A DNA stretch of 64,000 bases from Janthinobacterium sp. UMAB-56 (GTDB taxonomy: Bacteria > Pseudomonadota > Gammaproteobacteria > Burkholderiales > Burkholderiaceae_D): assembly GCF_900095265.1 (NCBI RefSeq), contig NZ_LT607653.1, forward strand, positions 372,750-436,749, written 5' to 3'. The notes below the pieces were generated by a model. That model saw only the letters and a list, made by a program, of their open reading frames with translations, was not told the origin of the DNA and searched no databases. Every line of letters starts with the position of its first letter. Within the stretch, counting starts at the first letter, position 1. Both the position numbers and the translations under genes were made by a program. Shown in pieces: positions 27,491-36,549 of this stretch.

Positions 27491-27763
27491 GAAAGAAGTC
27501 CTTTAGTGTAGGGCGATTATAAACAAGGTTGGCTTGCGGTAGGGCTTTTAGGGGCGTGCAGGGCGCTGAAATGGCCAGGAATGGGGCTGGCAAGCGTCAA
27601 ATGGCAGGCCAGGGCGGTATTGCGCGTTCCATCCGGGCTTTTTGTATTCTGTCCCGCAAATCATGCGTTTTGTCGCAATCCGATGGCAGTTCAGGGGTGA
27701 TCGGCCTACAGTTCAATCATCGCAGGACAAACAGCAACGCCCCTCAACCTCAAGGAAAATATC

Positions 27764-27961
27764 ATGAACATCGCTAAAAACATGGAAGCCATCTTCGTTG
27801 CCATCATCGCCATCGCCGCCGCCACCAGCCTGGCCACCGCCGCCGTACCGAAGTTCCGCGCCGCGCCAGCACCCATCGTCGCCAGCGCCGATCAAGCCAC
27901 CATGCACACCGTGTACGTCAGCGCCAAGCGTTTGAGCGCGGAAGAAAAAGCCGCACTTTAA
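27764..27961 (+). CDS. Small exported or membrane-bound hypothetical protein
   Basis: A 65-aa protein with a hydrophobic N-terminal segment (MEAIFVAIIAIAAATSLATA) that could be a signal peptide cleaved near residue 27 or a single membrane anchor, then a Pro/Ala stretch and a charged tail ending AEEKAAL. AAGGAAAA eight bases before ATG 27764 is a good ribosome site, and an AT-richer region precedes it. I do not recognise the family. Confidence 0.6.
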   Translation: MNIAKNMEAIFVAIIAIAAATSLATAAVPKFRAAPAPIVASADQATMHTVYVSAKRLSAEEKAAL

Positions 27962-28125
27962 GCGCGGCCATGCAATGCAGGCAGTACGCAAGATATTCAC
28001 AGCAAACAGCAGTACCGCATCATGGACAGTCAGGACGGGTGGCGCCCCCGCTTCTTTCCAGCCCTGGTGACAGCAGCGGGAAAAAGACCGATGATCGTGT
28101 TTTCAACGATAGCAGGGTCTGCACA

Positions 28126-28551
28126 ATGCCAGCGCTGATGATCAGTACCGACAAGGCGGAACTCGACGTTCCGGCCATCCACCATTTTCTCAGCACGCAA
28201 TCGACATGGGCCATCGGCATCCCGCTGGCCACCGTGCAGCGCGCCATCGACCATTCTCTGTGCTTCGGCGGTACGCTTGACGGCCGCCAGGTGGCTTTCG
28301 CCCGGGTGGTCAGCGACTACGCCACGTTCGCCTATCTGGTCGACGTGTATGTACTGGAAGAGTTCCGCGGCTGCGGCTACAGCAGGCGCCTGATGGAGGC
28401 CGTGATGGCACACCCCGACCTGCAGGGCTTGCGCCGTTTCATGCTGGCCACCAGCACGGCGCATGGCTTGTATGCGGACTACGGTTTTACGCCGCCCATC
28501 AGGCCGGAGGCGCTGATGGAGCGGTATGTGCGGGACATCTACCAGCGCTGA
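28126..28551 (+). CDS. GNAT-family N-acetyltransferase
   Basis: A 141-aa acyltransferase with the GNAT core: FARVVSDYATFAYLVDVYVL, the acetyl-CoA loop EEFRGCGYSRRLMEAVM and FMLATSTAHGLYADYGF. It resembles the small YjgM/ArgA-like acetyltransferases of unknown substrate. I start it at ATG 28126 behind AGCAGGG; a second ATG is four codons in. The frame extends above this but is not protein-like. It converges on the YfcC-type transporter with a 5-bp gap. Confidence 0.85.
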   Translation: MPALMISTDKAELDVPAIHHFLSTQSTWAIGIPLATVQRAIDHSLCFGGTLDGRQVAFARVVSDYATFAYLVDVYVLEEFRGCGYSRRLMEAVMAHPDLQGLRRFMLATSTAHGLYADYGFTPPIRPEALMERYVRDIYQR

Positions 28552-28556
28552 CTGGC

Positions 28557-29945
28557 TTACTGCCAGTGCATCAGGCAGGGGGGAATCAGCAGCAGCAGCG
28601 CCAGCGCCAGGTAAATCAGCTGCAGCGGGATCATCCACTTGGCCCACGTAATCCAGGGCACGCGCGCCAGCGCCAGCACGCCAACGGTGATGCCGGAAGT
28701 GGGGATCATCGGCGTGGTGAATTCGCCGAACTGGAAGGCCAGGATGGCGGTCTGGCGCGTGACGCCCACCAGATCGGCCAGCGGCGCCATGATGGGCATG
28801 GTGAGAGCCGCCTGGCCGCTGCCCGAGTGGATGAAGAAATTGATCACCGACTGCATGAAGAACATCTTTTGCGCGGCAAAGACGGGGCTTGACGAGGCCA
28901 CCAGGGGCGTGAGCGCATGCAGCATGGTGTCGATGATCTGCGCGTCGCGCGCCAGGATCATGGTGCCGCGTGCCAGCGCGATGACCAGCGCCACACTGAC
29001 CATGTCGCGCGCGCCCTGCACAAAAGCGGCCACCAGGCTGTCCATGTCGAGCCGGCCGACCAGGCCGACGACGATGGCCATCACCAGGAACAGGGCGGCG
29101 ATTTCATCGATGAACCAGTCGTACCTGACGACGCCGACGACCATCGTCAGCAAGGTTGCCATGAAAATCCACAGCACGGCGCGGTGCGTGCGCGTCATGC
29201 CGGCAAAGCTGTCCAGGTCCATCGAGTGCTCGCTGCGCTTTTCGATGTCGAGCAGATAGGTCGGGCTTTTTTCCGGATGGCGCTTGATGCGCGCCGCGTA
29301 CCACATCAAAAACACGATGCTGACCGCCGTGGCGATGGCCCACACGATCAGGCGGTAGCCGATGCCGGAAAAGATCGGCACGCCGGCGATGCCCTGCGCG
29401 ATGCCGACGTTGAACGGGTTCAGGAAGGCGGCGGAAAAGCCCACCTGCGAGCCGATGAAGGGAATCGACACGCCCGTGATGGTGTCATAGCCCAGGGCCA
29501 GCGCCAGCGGCACGAAGATGAGGATGAAGGGAATGGCTTCCTCGTTCATGCCGAAAGTGGCGCCGCCGAGCGAGAACATGGTGAAGAAGACAGGAATGAT
29601 GGCGGCGCGCACGAAGCGCGAACTGGTATGCGCCTTGGCGATGGCCTTGATCAGGGAATCGAAGGCTTCCGTTTTTTGCAGCACGGCGAAGGCGCCGCCG
29701 ACGATCAGCACGAAGCCGATGATCAGGCTGGCGTCGACGAAGCCCTTGATGGGCGCCATCATCAAGGCGGCCAGGCCCTGCGGCTTGTTGTCGACATAGT
29801 GAAACGTACCGGGGATGATCAGCTGCTTGCCGTTCACCAGTTGGGTGTCGAATTTCCCGCCCGGTACCAGCCAGGTGGCCAGGGCGATCATGGCCAGGAT
29901 GGCGCACAGCAGGACGAAGGTATTGGGGAGCTTGAATTTTCTCAT
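28557..29945 (-). CDS. YfcC-family (DcuC/ArcD superfamily) membrane transporter
   Basis: Inner-membrane carrier of ~462 aa with about 12 helices and family motifs FSLGGATFGMNEEAIPFILI, FIHSGSGQAALTMPIMAPLA and FGEFTTPMIPTSGITVGVLA. Related proteins move amino acids, peptides or dicarboxylates; the substrate cannot be read from sequence. The start is ATG 29945 (MRKFKLPNTF) or a GTG six codons earlier that directly follows the upstream stop. It lies immediately downstream of the M14 deacylase gene, so it probably imports or exports that enzyme's substrate or product. Confidence 0.85.
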   Translation of the reverse strand: MRKFKLPNTFVLLCAILAMIALATWLVPGGKFDTQLVNGKQLIIPGTFHYVDNKPQGLAALMMAPIKGFVDASLIIGFVLIVGGAFAVLQKTEAFDSLIKAIAKAHTSSRFVRAAIIPVFFTMFSLGGATFGMNEEAIPFILIFVPLALALGYDTITGVSIPFIGSQVGFSAAFLNPFNVGIAQGIAGVPIFSGIGYRLIVWAIATAVSIVFLMWYAARIKRHPEKSPTYLLDIEKRSEHSMDLDSFAGMTRTHRAVLWIFMATLLTMVVGVVRYDWFIDEIAALFLVMAIVVGLVGRLDMDSLVAAFVQGARDMVSVALVIALARGTMILARDAQIIDTMLHALTPLVASSSPVFAAQKMFFMQSVINFFIHSGSGQAALTMPIMAPLADLVGVTRQTAILAFQFGEFTTPMIPTSGITVGVLALARVPWITWAKWMIPLQLIYLALALLLLIPPCLMHWQ

Positions 29946-29963
29946 GGCGCTGTTTAGGGTCAC

Positions 29964-31100
29964 TTATTGGCTCAGCAGGCTGCCGCCACGGAAGGCGACG
30001 GCGCCGGCAACCTTGCCGACGTTCATTCCGCGCAGGACGTGGCGGTGGGCGCTGCGCGCAAAAAAAACGCCGGCGACCGTGCAGCGCAAGGTCGTCGTCT
30101 CGCCGCTGACGGGGTCGATCAAATCGGCCACTGCGTCGCCGGCGGCCAGCACCTCGCCCATTTCGCGCAGGTAGACGAGGACGCCGTGATGCGGCGCGAG
30201 GATCGGTTCCACCCCGGCCAGCGGCGTTGGCTGACATTGCGGCGCTGGCAGGTCGTCGCCGGCGCCGGCTATCTCCAGCACGCCCTCGATGGCGAGAAAG
30301 CGCAGCAGGGCGGTGGCGTCGCGTTCGGCCAGGGTGTAGCTCACTTCCACTTCGCCGCGCAATTCGACGGTGGTCGACAGGCAGGCGGCAGGAATCGGAT
30401 AGCGTCCCTGGAAGTGCGCGTCGAGGTCCCACCACAATCGGCTGCAGGCTTCGTCGAACGGCTCTTCGCCGGCAGCCAGTTCCAGCAGCACGGCGCGCGC
30501 GCCCAAGAGCGCGGACAGGGGCGCGATCTGCGCCGCCAGCGGCGTGCCTGTGTAAATGTGCAGGGCCGCCTCGTTATCGCAATGCAGGTCGAGCACGATG
30601 TCGGCGTCGATGGCCATGCCGAGCAGGGTTTTCTTCAGCGTCTCCGCATCCGTGGCCGGGCGCCAGGCGGCGACGGCGGTGCGCGCGTGCTGGCGTATCA
30701 GCGCCACGTTGGCTTGCGCATCCTGTCCCAGCTGGCCAGCGAGCGTGGTTTTGAGTTCATCGGCCACATGGCGGTAGGCGCGGTTGAAGTTGATGCCGGT
30801 GGTCAGGTCGAAGCGGCCGAACGGCGCGCCATGGATGGCTTGCGCCAGGCCGATCGGATTGGCGGCCGGTACCAGGATGATTTCGCCATGCACCTTGCCC
30901 GCCGCTTCCAGCGCCAGCAGTTCGCGGCGCAGGAACTGCGATACCAGCATGCCCGGCACCTCATCCGCATGCAGCGCCGCCTGGATGTATACCTTCTTGC
31001 CGCTGCGGCTGTTGGCTGCTGCCGCGCCGAAGTGGAAGCTGCTCAACTGGCACGCTACGCTGGCGTGCGCAGTGGAGATGGGATGCTGTTGTACTCGCAT
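29964..31100 (-). CDS. M14-family zinc deacylase/peptidase (succinylglutamate desuccinylase/aspartoacylase type)
   Basis: A 378-aa cytoplasmic zinc hydrolase. Ligands are in ALHADE (H44, E47) and DLHCDN (H173); GINFNRAY supplies the substrate-binding Asn-Arg. The C-terminal ~100 residues form the beta domain usual in the AspA/AstE-like group. I start at ATG 31100, as the longer frame is AT-rich leader. Neighbours (RpiR regulator, TonB receptor, secreted cyanophycinase, YfcC transporter) make a beta-aspartyl dipeptide the most attractive substrate; M14-type enzymes have, to my recollection, been reported as cyanophycin dipeptide hydrolases (CphZ). AstE-like desuccinylase is the alternative. 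Confidence 0.8.
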   Translation of the reverse strand: MRVQQHPISTAHASVACQLSSFHFGAAAANSRSGKKVYIQAALHADEVPGMLVSQFLRRELLALEAAGKVHGEIILVPAANPIGLAQAIHGAPFGRFDLTTGINFNRAYRHVADELKTTLAGQLGQDAQANVALIRQHARTAVAAWRPATDAETLKKTLLGMAIDADIVLDLHCDNEAALHIYTGTPLAAQIAPLSALLGARAVLLELAAGEEPFDEACSRLWWDLDAHFQGRYPIPAACLSTTVELRGEVEVSYTLAERDATALLRFLAIEGVLEIAGAGDDLPAPQCQPTPLAGVEPILAPHHGVLVYLREMGEVLAAGDAVADLIDPVSGETTTLRCTVAGVFFARSAHRHVLRGMNVGKVAGAVAFRGGSLLSQ

Positions 31101-31159
31101 GGTGAATTCGCCCCAAAACGGGGCGCGGTTGATGGATTTCGGTCGATTATGTAGCATTA

Positions 31160-31184
31160 TTTTCACGAAGTAAATCAATGAAAA
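31160..31184. promoter_or_regulatory. Inverted repeat in the divergent regulator/deacylase region
   Basis: TTTTCA (31160-31165) and TGAAAA (31179-31184), 13 bp apart, in a notably AT-rich 200-bp spacer between the M14 gene and the divergent RpiR regulator. It sits ~60 bp upstream of the M14 start and is a candidate operator for the regulator. Confidence 0.35.
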
Positions 31185-31302
31185 TCCTTTTACAAATATT
31201 TGTTGAGTTTTCTTTTTGATATGAGTAGAGTAAGTTCCAGCGACCCGTTTTCGCCTTTTTATCCGTCATCCGCCATACACAAGAATACAGGCCGCCAGTG
31301 AT

Positions 31303-32295
31303 ATGAAATCATCCGCCAGTCCTGCCCGTAACAGCTCCCGCACGCCAGTGGCCGCCGCGCTGTCGTCGCCCGATGCCGCCTTCGCGCAATCGCCACTGGG
31401 GCAGGCGCTGATGCACGTGCTGGCCAGCGGCTCGGCCTCGCAGCGGCAGATCGCCGATTACCTGCTGCGCAACCAGATGCGCGTGACGGCCCTGGGCATC
31501 GAGGAACTGGCCGACAGCTGCCAGGTATCGACGGCCACCATCAGCCGCTTCGCGCGTGACATCGGGCAGAAGAATTATTCGGCCATGCGCGGCGCCATGG
31601 CCGAAACCCTGCAATCGCTGTTGCAGCCAGTCGACAAATTGCGCCGCACGATAGAGCGGCGCGCGCGTGCCACCTCGCCCATCACGGAAAGCCTTGAATA
31701 TGCGGCCGCGAACATCGCCGCCACGTCTGATGCCCTGTCGCCCCCAGCCATGCAGGCCGTGGTGCGGCGTCTGACGCGCGCCAAGGTCGTGTATGTGATG
31801 GGTTTTGGCCTGTCGGCCAACCTGGCAGGCATGCTGGTGCAGCATCTGCAGCCGTTTTGCCCGCATGTGGTGGAAGTGGTCGGCATCGGCGGTTCCGAAG
31901 TGGCGGCTGGGCACCTGGTCAACCTGACGGCGCAGGACGTGCTGGTGGTGATCTCGTTTCCCCGTTATACGCTCGATTGCATCGGCCTGGCCAGCTTCGC
32001 GCGCGACCGCGGCGCCTGCATCGTGGCGCTCACCGACTCGCCCGCCTCGCCCCTGGCCGAACTGGCCGACCACGCGCTGTATGCGCAAAGCACCCATCCC
32101 GTCCTGCCCAGCAGCGCCAGCACGGCGCTGGCCATGATCGAGGCGCTGGCCGTGGCGCTGATGGTGTCGAACAAGAAGAACGTTGAAAAAGCAGCCCGCC
32201 TGAGCGAAGTCATCGCCGCCTATCTGTACGGCGGCGAGCATGGCGTGCAGGGACCCCGGAAAACAGCAGTAAAGCAGCGCAAGGCAGTGCCGTAG
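31303..32295 (+). CDS. MurR/RpiR-family transcriptional regulator
   Basis: DNA-binding regulator of 330 aa: an RpiR helix-turn-helix domain (~30-110; LGIEELADSCQVSTATISRF) and a SIS sugar-phosphate-type domain (~145-285; VYVMGFGLSANLAGMLVQHL, VLVVISFPRYTLD). It is divergent from the M14/YfcC pair and 42 bp upstream of the TonB receptor gene in the same direction, so it likely controls both sides. The effector is unknown; SIS domains in this family can bind non-sugar ligands. Confidence 0.9.
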   Translation: MKSSASPARNSSRTPVAAALSSPDAAFAQSPLGQALMHVLASGSASQRQIADYLLRNQMRVTALGIEELADSCQVSTATISRFARDIGQKNYSAMRGAMAETLQSLLQPVDKLRRTIERRARATSPITESLEYAAANIAATSDALSPPAMQAVVRRLTRAKVVYVMGFGLSANLAGMLVQHLQPFCPHVVEVVGIGGSEVAAGHLVNLTAQDVLVVISFPRYTLDCIGLASFARDRGACIVALTDSPASPLAELADHALYAQSTHPVLPSSASTALAMIEALAVALMVSNKKNVEKAARLSEVIAAYLYGGEHGVQGPRKTAVKQRKAVP

Positions 32296-32337
32296 TCATT
32301 ATAAAAATCAGGGCTAACGCCATCTGGGAGAGTTTGC

Positions 32338-35133
32338 ATGCAAGCAGAAAAACAAGACGGCAGTTACGCACTGCCACGCGAGCCGGCGCTGGCGCATGCA
32401 GTGCGCCTGGCACTGGGGGCCTTGAGCGTGTCGGCGGCGCTGGGCATGCTGGCCAGCGCCGCGCAGGCGCAGGAGCAGGCAGTGGACGTGGAACCGGCGC
32501 CGAAAAAAATGCAGCGCGTGGAAATCACGGGCTCGGCCATCAAACGGCTGGAATCGGAGACGGCGCTGCCGGTGCAGGTCATCACGCGCGCCGATATCGA
32601 GAAGGCGGGCGTGACGACGGCGGCCGAGCTGATGGCGCGCGTGTCGGCCAACGTGGGCGGCCTGACCGATGGCGCCAGCATCAACGTGGGCGGCGACCAG
32701 CGCGGCTTCAACAGCGCCAACTTGCGCGGCGTAGGCACTTCGTCCACGCTGGTACTGCTCAATGGCCGGCGCATGGCCAACTTTGCCTCGCCCGGCGACG
32801 ATGCGGGCGTGGACCTGAATAATATTCCTGCCGCCGCCCTGCAGCGCGTGGAAGTGCTGCTCGACGGCGCCTCGGCCCTGTATGGCACGGACGCCATCGG
32901 CGGCGTCATCAATTTTATTACGCGCAAGGATTACCAGGGCGTGGAGCTGAATGCATACGGCAGCGGCACCCAGGAAGGCGGCGCCGGCAAGCGCACGGCC
33001 AGCATCACGGCCGGCACGGGCGACCTGGCGGCGGATGGCTACAATATCTTTGCCGTGGTCGACCTGCAAAAAACCGACCGCCTGAGCTCCTCGCAGCGCA
33101 AGTTCATTCCGAACCTGCAGGTTCCGCAGCGCCTGGGGCATTTGCTGTCGAGCTTTACCAGCCCGGCGAATATCCGCCTGTCGGGGGAGCAGCGCGATTA
33201 TTTGCAGGACAATGGCTTCCTGCTTAATGGCAAGCCGATTAGCAACCGCCAGATCAATCTGTCGATCCCGAACTGCGCGCCGCCGGCTAACCTGTACCTG
33301 CCGGCCGGAACGGGTGGCATCGATGCCTGTACCTACGATTACATGGGCGACACGGAGCTGTATCCGAAGACGGACAAGCAGAACTTGCTCACGCGCGGCG
33401 TACTGAAACTGAATAACGATCACCAACTGTACGCGGAAGTGGCGCTGAGCCGCTCGCGCAGCTATTACGTGGGCTCGTCGGCGCGCGTGATCGGCTATCT
33501 CGATTACAGCAAGGTCCCGCAACTGGCCAATACCGGGCTCGATAGCATCGTCGACGAAGACGGTAATCCGACTGCGCGCGAATTGGAACTGCGCATGCGC
33601 CTTAACGAGGCGGGCATGCGTACAAGTGAGTTGACCAGCGAGAGCCAGCGCATCGTGGTGGGCGCCAGCGGCACGCTCGCCGGCTGGGATTACGACGTGG
33701 GCTTGAATCACAGCGTCAATGTCGTGAAGGACCGCGATACGCATGGTTATGTCCTGTACGACAAGCTATTGGAAGGCATCGCCTCCGGCGATATCAACCC
33801 GTTTGGCGCATCGAGCGCGAAGGGCCGCGCGCTGCTCGACAGCATCCAGGTCAATGACGAAGTACGGCATGCGCGCGGCACCATGGATGCGCTTGACTTC
33901 AAGGCTTCGCGCGCATTGATGCCTTTGGGTGGCGGCGACCTGGCGCTGGCTGTGGGCGGCGAAGTGCGCCGTGAACGCACCGAGTTCCGTCCGTCGGCGT
34001 TGTTGATGAGCGACAACATCAACAACGACGCGGCGCCCGAAGGTGGCGTGGCCACCAGTGACAGTCGCAATGTGCAAGCCATCTACAGCGAATTGCTGCT
34101 GCCGTTTACCAAGCAGTGGCAGGCGCAGCTGTCTGGCCGCTATGACCACTACCAGCAGGTGGGCGGTGCACTCAGTCCGAAGATCGGGCTGACCTATATG
34201 CCCAGCAAGCAGGTGCTGTTGCGCGCCTCGGCCGGCAAGGGCTTTCGCGCGCCATCGATGTCTGACTTGCACCGGCCCACTGCCTACAGCAGTACGGCCA
34301 CGCTACCTGATCCCGTGTATTGCGCGAGCGAGAATAATGATTACTCCGTCTGTGCCGACAATTGGGATACGCGTCGCTACAGCAACGACAAGCTGAAACC
34401 CGAACGCAGCCGCCAGTTCACGGCCGGCCTGGTACTCGAACCGGACCAGCACTGGACCTTCAGTGCCGACTATTGGAACATCAAGCGCACAGACCTGATC
34501 AGCGAAATCGGCGACGACATCATCCTCGGGAACCTGGCCAAGTATGGCGACCTGGTGCACCGTAACAAGAAAAATGAAATCGACTACATCGAACTGCGCA
34601 AGGAGAACCGCGGCGCGCAAAAGGCTACAGGCATCGACCTGACGGCCGACCTGCATGGTGTAAAAACGGCCTGGGGACGTTTCGGCGGCCACCTGAGCGG
34701 CACCTATGTGCTCGATTCGAAAATCCAGACCAGCCCCGGCGACGACTTTATCAGTAACTTGAATAAATTCGTCACGGACGGCGTGGTGCAGCGCTGGCGC
34801 CATACGATCACCCTCGACTGGGACAGTGGTCCGTATTCGGCCAGCTTGTCGAACACCTATTCGAGCGGCTACGAAGACCAGAATTCGGCCATCAACACGG
34901 ACGATGGCAGCGTCGTCAAGCCGAACCGGGTGAAGGCGTATACGCTGTGGGACATGTCGGGCGCGTATGCCGTCAGCAAGCAGTTCAAGCTGCGCGCGGG
35001 CATACAGAATCTGTTCAATACCAGTCCTCCGTATTCGAACCAGGCGTACTTTTTCCTCTCCGGCTATGACCCGACCTACACGGACCCGCGCGGCCGGCGC
35101 TTCTATGCCAGCGCCAATTACAGTTTCAAATAG
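32338..35133 (+). CDS. TonB-dependent outer-membrane receptor
   Basis: Active-transport receptor of 931 aa with an N-terminal signal (cleavage near SAAQA), a TonB-box-like segment (MQRVEITGSAIKRLE), a plug domain (LNGRRMANFASP, VLLDGASALYGTDAIGGVIN) and a 22-strand barrel ending in SANYSFK with terminal aromatic motif. Pairs of Cys around PNCAPP...DACTYDY and YCASENNDYSVCAD may form loop disulfides. The architecture matches the large-substrate receptors of the oar/peptide-carbohydrate type rather than siderophore ones. GGGAGAG precedes the ATG. Context suggests uptake of cyanophycin fragments. Confidence 0.92.
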   Translation: MQAEKQDGSYALPREPALAHAVRLALGALSVSAALGMLASAAQAQEQAVDVEPAPKKMQRVEITGSAIKRLESETALPVQVITRADIEKAGVTTAAELMARVSANVGGLTDGASINVGGDQRGFNSANLRGVGTSSTLVLLNGRRMANFASPGDDAGVDLNNIPAAALQRVEVLLDGASALYGTDAIGGVINFITRKDYQGVELNAYGSGTQEGGAGKRTASITAGTGDLAADGYNIFAVVDLQKTDRLSSSQRKFIPNLQVPQRLGHLLSSFTSPANIRLSGEQRDYLQDNGFLLNGKPISNRQINLSIPNCAPPANLYLPAGTGGIDACTYDYMGDTELYPKTDKQNLLTRGVLKLNNDHQLYAEVALSRSRSYYVGSSARVIGYLDYSKVPQLANTGLDSIVDEDGNPTARELELRMRLNEAGMRTSELTSESQRIVVGASGTLAGWDYDVGLNHSVNVVKDRDTHGYVLYDKLLEGIASGDINPFGASSAKGRALLDSIQVNDEVRHARGTMDALDFKASRALMPLGGGDLALAVGGEVRRERTEFRPSALLMSDNINNDAAPEGGVATSDSRNVQAIYSELLLPFTKQWQAQLSGRYDHYQQVGGALSPKIGLTYMPSKQVLLRASAGKGFRAPSMSDLHRPTAYSSTATLPDPVYCASENNDYSVCADNWDTRRYSNDKLKPERSRQFTAGLVLEPDQHWTFSADYWNIKRTDLISEIGDDIILGNLAKYGDLVHRNKKNEIDYIELRKENRGAQKATGIDLTADLHGVKTAWGRFGGHLSGTYVLDSKIQTSPGDDFISNLNKFVTDGVVQRWRHTITLDWDSGPYSASLSNTYSSGYEDQNSAINTDDGSVVKPNRVKAYTLWDMSGAYAVSKQFKLRAGIQNLFNTSPPYSNQAYFFLSGYDPTYTDPRGRRFYASANYSFK

Positions 35134-35287
35134 AGAGGCAAAGCAGGAGATGCCGCAATGCCGCTGTCACACGCAGCGGGTAGTATCGTAGTTCGATGGC
35201 GTCGGGTTGCAAGCAGCAGTTTTGGCAGCAAGGGCGCATGCCTGTATTAACAAGTGTGCGCCACTTTCCTTGTATTAGAAAGGCACC

Positions 35288-36541
35288 ATGAAATCATCCG
35301 CAAGCCTGTATCACACCTTCCGCGCCGCGCTGCTGTTCGTGCTGGCATTGTGCAGCGTTCATGCCGTGGCGGCGCCCAGCGGCAGTGCCATCGGCAGCGC
35401 GCCGCAGGGAACGCTAGTCATCATCGGCGGCGGCTTGCGCGCCGACAATGCCGAAGTCTGGCAGCGCATCGTCAAGTTGGCGGGCGGGCCAGGCGCGCGC
35501 ATCGCCGTGCTGGCCTCGGCCGCGATGAACCCGGAAAAATCGGGCGAAAGCATCATCAAGAAACTTAACCAATATGGCGCCGATGCCTTTTTCGTGCCGC
35601 TGGCCGTCAAGCTGCCGAACAGAGATTACCGCAAGGCCGCCGAAGACCCGGCCATCGTCACGCAGATCAAGTCGGCCAGCGGTATTTATTTTGCCGGCGG
35701 CGACCAGGGACGCATCACGCAAGCCTTGCTGCGCCCGGACGGCAGCCGCACGGCCGCCCTGGAAGCGATCTGGTCGGTCTACCGCAATGGCGGCGTGATC
35801 GCCGGTTCCAGCGCCGGCGCGGCCATCATGAGCACCACCATGTTCTACGACGCCAAGCCCGTGCTCGACATGCTCAAGATGGGCGTGACGGATGGCCGTG
35901 AAATCGCGCCAGGACTGGGCTTCATCGGCAGCGATGTCTTCGTCGACCAGCATTTGCTGGTGCGCGGGCGCTTTGCGCGCATGATTCCCGTGATGCTGAA
36001 AAAAGGCTATCACCTGGGACTGGGCATCGATGAAAACAGCGCCATGGTGGTCGACGCCATGCGCGACGTGGAAATCATCGGCTACAGCGGTGCCTTGCTG
36101 ATCGACCTGTCGGGCGCCATCAGCGACCGTGGCGTGAAAAATTTCAATATCAGCAATGCCGCCATCAGCTACCTGGACCGGGGCGACAAATTCAACCTCG
36201 TTACGCGCGTGTTCACGCCGTCGCCGGACAAGGCCGACAACAAGCTCGATCCGAACCAGCCCGATATGCGCGAGCCCGTGTTTACCAACGATATCCTCGG
36301 CAACAACGCCGTGCTCGACCTGATGGGCAATTTGATCGACAACGCGCAGCAGGAAGCCATTGGCATCGCCTTCGGCAACCCGCGCGACCCGTATCCTGAC
36401 CTGGGTTTTGAGTTCAGGTTCAGCAAGACCGTCAACAGCGTCGGTTATAGCTCGACCGAGGCGGAAGCGTATTCGGTGCTGAAGCTGCGTCTCGATATCC
36501 GCCCCATCCAGCTGCGCCAGCCGCTGTACCGCTACAAGTAA
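35288..36541 (+). CDS. cphE: Secreted cyanophycinase (peptidase S51 family)
   Basis: Serine exopeptidase that releases beta-Asp-Arg dipeptides from cyanophycin. Of 417 aa, residues ~1-29 are a signal peptide (ALLFVLALCSVHAVAA), placing it outside the cytoplasm as in CphE-type enzymes rather than intracellular CphB. The nucleophile motif GSSAGAA puts Ser at residue 175; VIIGGGLRADN and YFAGGDQGRI are conserved family segments. It follows the TonB receptor by ~155 bp. No cyanophycin synthetase is seen in the window, consistent with use of external polymer. Confidence 0.88.
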   Translation: MKSSASLYHTFRAALLFVLALCSVHAVAAPSGSAIGSAPQGTLVIIGGGLRADNAEVWQRIVKLAGGPGARIAVLASAAMNPEKSGESIIKKLNQYGADAFFVPLAVKLPNRDYRKAAEDPAIVTQIKSASGIYFAGGDQGRITQALLRPDGSRTAALEAIWSVYRNGGVIAGSSAGAAIMSTTMFYDAKPVLDMLKMGVTDGREIAPGLGFIGSDVFVDQHLLVRGRFARMIPVMLKKGYHLGLGIDENSAMVVDAMRDVEIIGYSGALLIDLSGAISDRGVKNFNISNAAISYLDRGDKFNLVTRVFTPSPDKADNKLDPNQPDMREPVFTNDILGNNAVLDLMGNLIDNAQQEAIGIAFGNPRDPYPDLGFEFRFSKTVNSVGYSSTEAEAYSVLKLRLDIRPIQLRQPLYRYK

Positions 36542-36549
36542 ATGCCGTG

